Notes under the pieces: model-generated
What the model was told of the DNA's origin: nothing
What the model saw: only the letters and a program-made list of their open reading frames with translations
Databases searched by the model: none
Assembly (NCBI RefSeq): GCF_000586555.1
Contig: NZ_AZUC01000060.1
Coordinates: forward strand, 1 to 64,000
Direction of reading: 5' to 3'
From: Sporosarcina sp. D27
GTDB lineage: Bacteria; Bacillota; Bacilli; Bacillales_A; Planococcaceae
DNA length: 64,000 bases
Position numbers and translations under genes: made by a program
In this document: positions 58,801-64,000 of the stretch, one piece after another
How the letters are laid out: every line of letters starts with the position of its first letter
Numbering within the stretch: position 1 is the first letter of the stretch

Positions 58801-59190
58801 TAGTATATGTCGCTAGTTTCACAAGAGTTGGACAACCGTCCGTGGACAATCTTCTCAAGTGGATGTGGATGTGTTATTGATTAACATGTCGAGGGAGGTT
58901 GGTTCTACTAGTCCGTACATTACTAGTGTATGTCTTTCTTTTGAGGAGAGTTGGACAACTGTCAATGGACAATCATCTCAATGGGTTGTGCCTTTTTAGC
59001 TTGAAATCTGCGTCGATTGGAATGGGGGTTTTTCGTCCGAACACTATTACTATATGTTGCTTGTTCGCTGGCAGTTGGACGAGCGTCCTGGGACAACTGT
59101 CCGATTGAGCCAAAGTACTGATGTGAGTGCGTTTCAAGCATGTTTCATCCGAACACTTCTACTATATTCCACTATTGAAATAGAGAAGGG
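58801..59190 (-). promoter_or_regulatory. Tandem σK-like promoter units with SpoIIID-like boxes
   Basis: Read on the minus strand, the form AC-N17-CATANNNTA (σK consensus AC-N16/17-CATANNNTA) occurs three times with identical spacing: -10 boxes CATATACTA (58809-58801), CATACACTA (58932-58924) and CATATAGTA (59056-59048). A fourth, degraded copy ends AATATAGTA (59169-59161). Period 113-124 bp. On the plus strand each of the first two -35 regions abuts TTGGACAAC (58828 and 58951), which fits the SpoIIID pattern WWRRACARNY; ATGGACAATC at 58965 also fits. The -10 box of copy 2 also matches the σE form CATACANT. No gene of its own is seen in 58760-59345. Confidence 0.6.
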
Positions 59191-59360
59191 ACAGATGGCT
59201 GTGGACGAACTTCTTATGGGGACTAGGAATTTCAGCAAAACAAAAGCGATTGCAACTATTTAGGAAGTATTGTAGGATGAACGTATTAGAAAACCTGTCC
59301 AGACTTTTCCAGATTCCTTGAAGGCTTGGATAGCTACATATAGTCTTGAAGGAGATTCGA

Positions 59361-59669
59361 ATGGAGGAGAACGAAGTGGGAGTCCACAATGTAATGGAAG
59401 ATGTCGTTCGTGATACCTTGTTGTCGTATAAGAATAAAATGAATCTTACGTGTGACTGCGAGCAGTGCTTGAATGATATTTCGGCACTCGCCCTCAATGA
59501 GTTGCCACCCCGGTACATTGCTAACTCAAAATATAGTCCGTATGTCCGTGCGACCCATGAAGCGGATCATCAAGGAATCACCAATATTATAGCCATCATC
59601 GCTAAATCAGCAGCTCTTGTTTCGCAGAGCCCACGCTGTGAGACGTTTGCCATGAAAAAAGGGCAGTAA
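59361..59669 (+). CDS. comFB: ComFB-family late competence protein
   Basis: 102 residues. Family pattern: an N-terminal VMEDVVRDTLLSYKNKMNL, then CDCEQCLNDISALALNELPP with the Cys-x-Cys-x2-Cys zinc site, RYIANSKYSPYVRATHEADH and a C-terminal ITNIIAIIAKSAALVSQSPR. ComFB lies between comFA and comFC in B. subtilis; here it stands alone. Some homologues bind c-di-GMP. I chose ATG 59361 with GAAGGAG upstream. Confidence 0.85.
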   Translation: MEENEVGVHNVMEDVVRDTLLSYKNKMNLTCDCEQCLNDISALALNELPPRYIANSKYSPYVRATHEADHQGITNIIAIIAKSAALVSQSPRCETFAMKKGQ

Positions 59670-59670
59670 A

Positions 59671-59707
59671 AAAACACCGAAGCGATTGTGGCTTCGGTGT
59701 TTTTTCT
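59671..59707 (+). terminator. Terminator of comFB
   Basis: AACACCGAAGC pairs with GCTTCGGTGTT and is followed by T residues. Confidence 0.9.
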
Positions 59708-59730
59708 TCACTAGCAATATAATTCACGGT

Positions 59731-59859
59731 GTCGATTTCCGCTTCTGGCGGACGCGGCCTACAGGATGTAGGTCATGCAACCGTTGCGGCAGGACGTCGC
59801 GAACTTAGGTTGTTTCCATTGGTATCCCTCCGGAGTAGCCGCCATCCGCTTCAATCAAC
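59731..59859 (+). repeat. Divergent short-form dispersed repeat
   Basis: 129 bp from GTCGATT (59731-59737) to AATCAAC (59853-59859). The ends keep GGCGGACGC and CTCCGGAGTAGCCGCCATCC, but the middle is replaced by GGCCTACAGGATGTAGGTCA and other unrelated sequence. Confidence 0.65.
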
Positions 59860-59896
59860 GGGACTGTCTTGAATCACTAGATATTGACATTAAAGT

Positions 59897-60706
59897 TTAT
59901 TTCAACAATCCAAGTGATTCCTGCAATGTACTATTGACATGTTTGATCAATAACTCGTCGCCTTTTTTTCGGATGTCGGATCCGACAAAGTCCATCATCT
60001 CTCTCGCCATATCGGCGTCTTCTAACAGGGATAACGACTTATTCAAGTTCACTTCAAAAACGCCAGCGTTCGTTAGATGATGTTCTAACGATTCCATTTG
60101 CGAACCGATTTTTGTGAGGTATCCTGTCACTGTCCCTAACGCTTGATCAATCGTACTAATCAGCTTGTCTGCGTCCTCCTGCGTCGCTAGTGATGCGCCG
60201 CCAAGCCCAATCGCATCTGTATGGACGTCAAACAAGCTAATCTTCATATGCTGCGAGGCGTTTCCACCTACTTGAAGCGTTAGCTCGCTATCTTCTCCGA
60301 GAATCTTCATCGTATTGAACTCGAGCTTATCCGCTGTATCATTAATCGCAGCAAAAATCTGTTCCAGTTCCAATCCGCTTGCTACACGGTCTGAATCCGT
60401 AAACGTGCCATTCGCAGACTGAACCGCCAATTCACGTGCTCGTTGCAACAGGCCGTTGACGTTGTTCATCCCTTCGTTGGATGATTCGAGAACAGACAAT
60501 CCGTCTTGCATATTGCGCTGGGCTTGTGAAATCCCGCGGATCTGTGCGCGCATCGTCTCAGAAATCGCAGAGCCCGCCGCATTATCGGCACTCGTTGCAA
60601 TTTTTAATCCGCTACCTAGATGGCGTAACGACTTCTCAATCTGCTTATCGTTCCGCACTCCGCGGTTCGCTGCCATCTGTATTTGTTCGTTGCTATTTAT
60701 ACGCAC
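59897..60706 (-). CDS. Short divergent flagellin (D0/D1 only)
   Basis: 269 residues. N-terminal coiled coil with SGLKIATSADNAAGSAISET and QIRGISQAQRNMQDGLSVLE (compare SGLRIN.A.DDAAGLAIS.MR.QIRG), C-terminal partner with SQMESLEHHLTN...SLLEDADMAREMM and ending STLQESLGLLK. There is no variable D2/D3 domain. The first 30 residues are atypical (MRINSNEQIQMAANRGVRND). I chose GTG 60706 because it restores the MRIN start and follows GAGGTGA; GTG 60715 overlaps that site. It lies alone, away from a flagellar operon, opposite a FliS-like gene. Perhaps a secondary or minor flagellin. Confidence 0.88.
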   Translation of the reverse strand: MRINSNEQIQMAANRGVRNDKQIEKSLRHLGSGLKIATSADNAAGSAISETMRAQIRGISQAQRNMQDGLSVLESSNEGMNNVNGLLQRARELAVQSANGTFTDSDRVASGLELEQIFAAINDTADKLEFNTMKILGEDSELTLQVGGNASQHMKISLFDVHTDAIGLGGASLATQEDADKLISTIDQALGTVTGYLTKIGSQMESLEHHLTNAGVFEVNLNKSLSLLEDADMAREMMDFVGSDIRKKGDELLIKHVNSTLQESLGLLK

Positions 60707-60746
60707 GTGGCTCACCTCATTTATGTAAATAATGGCTTCTCATATT

Positions 60747-60790
60747 ATATCGACCGAAAGTCATGAAATTGAATGCTAACTTGCCGATAT
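60747..60790. promoter_or_regulatory. Overlapping divergent σD promoters
   Basis: Minus strand (flagellin): TCAA (60772-60769), 14-nt spacer, GTCGATAT (60754-60747). Plus strand (FliS-like): a perfect GCCGATAT (60783-60790) with TGAA (60764-60767) 15 nt upstream. The -35 elements are adjacent, so the two genes should be coexpressed by the motility sigma factor. Confidence 0.7.
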
Positions 60791-60815
60791 AGAAAGAAGA
60801 ACGGAGGCGGAGTGG

Positions 60816-61202
60816 ATGATCACTGTCAAACAAGCGGTTACAGCCTATCGCAAAATGAATGCCAAATCGCTACCGCCACTTACTGCGGTATGCCAAGCAC
60901 TGGCAGCAATCGACCAGCAATTGGATGCTTCGCTTCACCATCTCGAACAAAACGACAAACGCTGGCGGGACGGACTCCTACAAGCCCAACAATTGGTCTT
61001 CGAATTAATGGCAATGACCGACGCTACTTCTGTAGAAGGCGAGCGATTGCTGACACTCTACATTTATGCAAATCAAACTCTAGTGACTGCATCGCTCAAA
61101 GCGGACGTGGATGCTATTTCGGAAGCACAGGCGATCGTGAGGAACCTACATACCGATTGGCAACATGCAAAGAAGAAGCAAGTGCATACATCGTATATAT
61201 AA
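60816..61202 (+). CDS. FliS-like flagellin export chaperone
   Basis: 128 residues, all helical. The central and C-terminal pattern LLQAQQLVFELMAMTD, LLTLYIYANQTLVTASLKAD and AQAIVRNLHTDWQHAKK corresponds to FliS ('KAQ.II.EL...LD', 'LYDFM...L..A...ND', 'FRDTWKE'). FliS binds the C-terminal helix of flagellin and prevents premature polymerisation. The N-terminus TVKQAVTAYRKMN resembles FliS 'AYK.N.V'. Divergent from the unusual flagellin, hence probably its dedicated chaperone. GGAGGCGGAG precedes ATG. Weak similarity, so moderate confidence. Confidence 0.7.
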   Translation: MITVKQAVTAYRKMNAKSLPPLTAVCQALAAIDQQLDASLHHLEQNDKRWRDGLLQAQQLVFELMAMTDATSVEGERLLTLYIYANQTLVTASLKADVDAISEAQAIVRNLHTDWQHAKKKQVHTSYI

Positions 61203-61229
61203 AAAGCTGCCCGCGGAGGTAGCTTTTTT
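61202..61229 (+). terminator. Terminator of the FliS-like gene
   Basis: AAAGCTGCC pairs with GGTAGCTTT (one G·U) and is followed by T residues. It starts at the stop codon. Confidence 0.75.
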
Positions 61230-61243
61230 GTATGGAGAGTGAT

Positions 61244-61491
61244 GGTAGCGGGCGGGTGCGGAGAGGAAACGAGCGGGTACGGAGGTGAAACGATCGGGTG
61301 CGGAGGTGAAATGATCGGGTGCGGAGGTGAAACGATCGGGTGCGGAGAGAAAACGAGCGGGTGCGGAATGGAAACGGGCGGGTACGGAGGTGAAACAAGC
61401 GGGTGCGGAGAGGAAACGAGCGGGTGCGGAGGTGAAACGAGCGGGTACGGAGAGAAAACGAGCGGGTACCAAGAAAAAACGAGCAGGTACA
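61244..61491 (-). repeat. 21-bp-period array, family B (about 12 units)
   Basis: Plus-strand units GGAGGTGAAACGAGCGGGTG (20 of 21 nt) repeat about twelve times with few substitutions. Read on the minus strand the core is ACCCGCTCGTTTC, the same as at 54059-54200. On that strand it follows the terminator of the enoyl-CoA hydratase gene by about 26 bp. Long open frames in several phases are by-products of a 21-nt period lacking stops. Confidence 0.85.
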
Positions 61492-61516
61492 GCGAATCTG
61501 CTCCTCCATCCCCACA

Positions 61517-61551
61517 CAAAAACACGAATCTACCACAAAGCAGATCCGTGT
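61517..61551 (-). terminator. Terminator of the enoyl-CoA hydratase gene
   Basis: On the minus strand ACACGGATCT pairs with AGATTCGTGT (one mismatch) and is followed by T residues (GTTTTTGTG). Confidence 0.7.
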
Positions 61552-61562
61552 GTCCCTCCCTC

Positions 61563-62339
61563 TTATCTCCCTTTAAACTCCGGCTTCCTCTTTTCCGCAA
61601 ACGCATTCAACGCTTCAATTCGATCCTCGGTCGGAATCGTGATTTCATACGCCTTTCGTTCAATCGTAAGTCCCGTCCCAAGATCCGCCTTCATTCCTTG
61701 TTTTATCGCAAATTTCGCTTGTTGCACTCCAATTGGCCCATTTGCGAGAATTTTGTCGGCAAATGCCTGTGTCTCTTCTTTCAATACAGTATCTTCGACA
61801 GTACGCGTCACGAGTCCGCACAATGCGGCAGCAGATGCGCTCAATCGCTGTGCGGTCAAAATGAGCTCAAGCGCTTTTGCTTCTCCTACGAGACGCGGTA
61901 AACGCTGGGTTCCTCCAGCACCTGGAATGATCGCAAGACCCGTTTCCGTCAGTCCCATAACAGCGGACATTGCAGCGAATCGGAAATCGCAAGCAAGCGC
62001 GAGTTCCATCCCACCACCAAACGCGAAGCCATTGATCATCGCGATTGTAGGCTGCGGTAGCTGATCAATCATCGTGAAAACGTCTCCGATTTTGTTCAAA
62101 TTGCGTTTCACGTCAACGTCCGTTAACGTCTTTCGTTCTTTTAAATCTGCCCCTACACTAAGCGCGCGGTCCCCAGCTCCTGTTAGTACAACAACACGTA
62201 CTTCAGGATCAATGCGAAGTTGCTCGACCGTTTCACCAAGTTCGCGAATCATGTCGTAATTGAACGCATTCATCGAATCAGGTCGATTCAACGTTACCCA
62301 AGCGAGTCCATTTTTCTTTTCCAATAAAATTGTTTCCAT
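61563..62339 (-). CDS. Enoyl-CoA hydratase/isomerase
   Basis: 258 residues, crotonase superfamily. Oxyanion-hole segments ALSVGADLKER and NGFAFGGGMELALACDFRFA; catalytic Glu region GLTETGLAIIPGAGGTQRLP, with both Glu positions plausible. Hydrates 2-enoyl-CoA in β-oxidation or a related pathway. I chose ATG 62339 (METILLEKKNG) behind GGGGGTG; the frame runs to 62360. There is no FadR box upstream, unlike the acyl-CoA ligase at 52438. Confidence 0.92.
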   Translation of the reverse strand: METILLEKKNGLAWVTLNRPDSMNAFNYDMIRELGETVEQLRIDPEVRVVVLTGAGDRALSVGADLKERKTLTDVDVKRNLNKIGDVFTMIDQLPQPTIAMINGFAFGGGMELALACDFRFAAMSAVMGLTETGLAIIPGAGGTQRLPRLVGEAKALELILTAQRLSASAAALCGLVTRTVEDTVLKEETQAFADKILANGPIGVQQAKFAIKQGMKADLGTGLTIERKAYEITIPTEDRIEALNAFAEKRKPEFKGR

Positions 62340-62432
62340 TCCATACACCCCCGAAATCATTGAATACTCTTAAAACATATCATTTCAAAGAATTTGAAGC
62401 CAGAAGAAGGATATTATAGTAAAATATCAAAC

Positions 62433-62460
62433 TTGCAAGTTAGTGCTAATTTGCTACAAT
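62433..62460 (+). promoter_or_regulatory. σA promoter of the EAL-HDOD gene
   Basis: TTGCAA (62433-62438), a 16-nt spacer and TACAAT (62455-62460) with an extended TGC. A start near 62467 rules out the in-frame ATG at 62443. Confidence 0.7.
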
Positions 62461-62493
62461 ATAGGAAAATGGACTAAGTTAGGTGGAATCCCA

Positions 62494-63726
62494 GTGGACG
62501 CAAGTGTATTTGTAGGCAGACAGCCGATTTTAGATCGTAATGGAAACCTTTTCGGCTATGAACTTTTATATCGCAACAGTGAAGTGAACCGGTTTCCAAA
62601 CGTCAATCCAGAAAAAGCGACAATCGGTGTATTAGTCAATACATTTCTCACGATCGGTGTCGATCGCGTTTCGGGGACATATCCTTCTTTCATCAACTTT
62701 ACGGGTGAGTTGTTGGCACAAGATCTGTATGACCATCTCAATCCAGCGAGAGTCATTATCGAAGTGTTGGAAGATGTCGAAATTACGCCGACACTTCTTA
62801 CAAAACTACGGAAATTGAAAAACCAAGGCTTTCGTATCGCACTGGATGACTTTGTCCTTACAAAGCAATATGAAGTCGAAAAAGGATTGTTTGAAATTAT
62901 CGATTTCATCAAAGTCGATTTCATCCAATCAGATCGACAAGAACGCGAACGGATTCAAAATTTCGTACGTGTCTATCCGAATGTTCAATTGCTAGCTGAA
63001 AAAATTGAAACTGAAGCCGAATTTGAGGAAGCGAAAAAAGCGGGATACACGCTCTTTCAAGGATATTTCTTCGCAACTCCTGAAATCGTAAAGGGTGCTG
63101 AAGTCCCTGCGATTGACGAGCACAATTTCCGCATTATGGACCGACTGAATACCGAGCTCCCGAGTGTGCAGGAAGTGGCGGGACTCATTACGCAAGATAT
63201 GTCACTCACTTACAAACTACTTCGCTTCATCAACACATATGCGTTTGGGATTCCAAGAAAAATTACATCTATCCAACAAGCGATCGTCCTCATTGGATTG
63301 CAAGAAACAAAAAAATGGCTCTACATCATTACACTCCATCAAATGGGTGTTGGGCAAGGGAAAGGGAGAACGAAAGTACTTGTCGATTATTCGCTTGTCC
63401 GAGCGAAATTGTGTGAGCTACTTGCAAAACGAAATGGACACCAAAACTCGGACGAATTTTTCTTAGTAGGCATGTTTTCGATGTTGGATGCGATATTACA
63501 TCGTGATTGGCACGAAATTGAACACGATATTCCTCTTTCGGATGAAGTAATGAAAACATTAATGGGGCAAACGACAAAGATGACCCCGTTCCTTCAAATC
63601 GCGATTGCTGTCGAACGTCTCGACTTGCCACAGATGAAAGTGCTATGTAAGGAACTTGACATCCCGTTGAACGATTTGTGTGTGTATTCCCAAGAAGCGA
63701 TCCGTTGGGGACGTCAGCTTGACTAA
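62494..63726 (+). CDS. EAL–HDOD signalling protein (YuxH-like)
   Basis: 410 residues. An N-terminal EAL-fold domain (about 1-200) starts VFVGRQPILDRNGNLFGYEL; the EAL motif is changed to YELLYRN and the double Asp is reduced to ALDDFVL, so c-di-GMP hydrolysis is doubtful. The C-terminal HDOD domain (about 205-400) has LPSVQEVAGLITQDMSLTYK and KITSIQQAIVLIGLQETKKW, also without HD catalytic residues. Probably a regulatory protein. I chose GTG 62494 with TTAGGTGG upstream. Confidence 0.88.
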   Translation: MDASVFVGRQPILDRNGNLFGYELLYRNSEVNRFPNVNPEKATIGVLVNTFLTIGVDRVSGTYPSFINFTGELLAQDLYDHLNPARVIIEVLEDVEITPTLLTKLRKLKNQGFRIALDDFVLTKQYEVEKGLFEIIDFIKVDFIQSDRQERERIQNFVRVYPNVQLLAEKIETEAEFEEAKKAGYTLFQGYFFATPEIVKGAEVPAIDEHNFRIMDRLNTELPSVQEVAGLITQDMSLTYKLLRFINTYAFGIPRKITSIQQAIVLIGLQETKKWLYIITLHQMGVGQGKGRTKVLVDYSLVRAKLCELLAKRNGHQNSDEFFLVGMFSMLDAILHRDWHEIEHDIPLSDEVMKTLMGQTTKMTPFLQIAIAVERLDLPQMKVLCKELDIPLNDLCVYSQEAIRWGRQLD

Positions 63727-63797
63727 AAAAATTTTACTTTTCATCGCATTGCATTTCCCAATTCTAGCGCAATTCGTTAGAATGAGGAAAGGAGTTG

Positions 63798-64000
63798 ATG
63801 AGAGTGAAAATTGCAGTTGTTACAGACAGTACGGCCTACTTACCCGAAGACTTGCGCAAGCGGCTACAGATCCATATTGTTCCGCTCGCAGTAACAATAG
63901 ATGGACAAGATTATGACGAAGAAATCGATTTAACCTCTAAAGAATTTTACGACAAAGTACGTGGAGATGGACCGTTACCGAAAACTTCGCAACCGTCCGT
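63798..64000 (+). CDS. DegV-family fatty-acid-binding protein, 5' part
   Basis: The first 67 residues are present; the gene runs off the window. MRVKIAVVTDSTAYLPEDLR...VPLAVTIDGQDYDEEIDLTS and PKTSQPS, where TSQPS is the DegV ligand-loop signature. DegV/FakB proteins bind fatty acids and present them to a FakA kinase. AAAGGAG suits GTG 63804 (MKIAVVTDS) slightly better by spacing than ATG 63798. Confidence 0.9.
   Translation, partial: MRVKIAVVTDSTAYLPEDLRKRLQIHIVPLAVTIDGQDYDEEIDLTSKEFYDKVRGDGPLPKTSQPS

Noticed and set aside
61073-61606. Minus-strand frames encoding Ser/Pro/Arg/Thr-rich 7-residue repeats
   Set aside because: A translation of the 21-bp array in multiple phases (all three minus frames stay open); no start signal or domain.
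61239-62064. Long plus-strand open frames (220-245 codons) across the 61.2-kb array and the enoyl-CoA hydratase gene
   Set aside because: They arise because a 21-nt period lacks stops in several phases and then read antisense through a clear crotonase gene. They have no ribosome site and repetitive translation only.

Overview
The window looks like chromosomal DNA of a low-GC, endospore-forming, motile member of Bacillales. I infer a Planococcaceae/Sporosarcina-like organism, but no rRNA is present to prove it. The grounds are B. subtilis-like synteny (tagO–LCP–yvyE–degS–degU; hmoB next to hemEHY; a YhfH-type gene next to lplJ), strong AGGAGG ribosome sites, a σD-type motility signature, sporulation signals (sda with DnaA boxes; σK-like promoters), ComK and ComFB, and a SecA2/SlaP S-layer export pair.

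Layout. 0–1 kb: relics of an IS1182-type transposase and a dispersed repeat. 1–3.5 kb: a chemoreceptor with a σD promoter, then the tiny checkpoint gene sda behind a DnaA-box cluster. 3.4–13.9 kb: the branched-chain amino-acid operon ilvD–[T-box]–ilvBN–[repeat]–ilvC–leuABCD, with a CcpA-like site upstream. 14–18.8 kb: an aminotransferase, an orphan argininosuccinate-lyase-like enzyme and a second chemoreceptor. 18.9–23.2 kb: an NlpC/P60–SLH wall hydrolase with WalR boxes, a glycosyltransferase, an M20 hydrolase and a strongly expressed-looking SDR. 23.6–28.5 kb: an SCP2 protein, a GAF–GGDEF–EAL protein and a ba3-type oxidase (subunits I, II and a 47-residue IIa). 28.7–33 kb: nagB, then slaP and secA2. 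33–40 kb: tagO, LCP, yvyE, degSU, a lipoprotein, a YhjD-like gene and comK. 40–45.6 kb: an M20 amidohydrolase, hmoB and hemEHY. 46–52.3 kb: yhfH, lplJ and a Bce-type RR/HK/ABC module. 52.4–64 kb: a FadR-controlled acyl-CoA ligase, a third chemoreceptor, an S9 peptidase, a putative spore gene behind tandem σK-like promoters, comFB, a divergent flagellin/FliS-like pair, an enoyl-CoA hydratase, an EAL-HDOD protein and a truncated degV.

Several genes were absent from a length-limited ORF search and were found by reading intergenic DNA: sda (43 aa), the oxidase IIa subunit (47 aa) and yhfH (40 aa).

The most unusual content is non-coding. Four degenerate tandem arrays with an exact 21-bp period, in two sequence families, each lie 14–34 bp beyond an intrinsic terminator and read in the same direction as the gene whose terminator they follow. 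A second repeat family, bounded by GTTGATT...AATCAAC, occurs seven times in two size classes, once inside the ilv-leu operon. About four ~120-bp tandem units upstream of a small cysteine-containing gene carry σK-like promoters next to SpoIIID-like boxes. Nothing here looks like a prophage, CRISPR array or intact insertion sequence.
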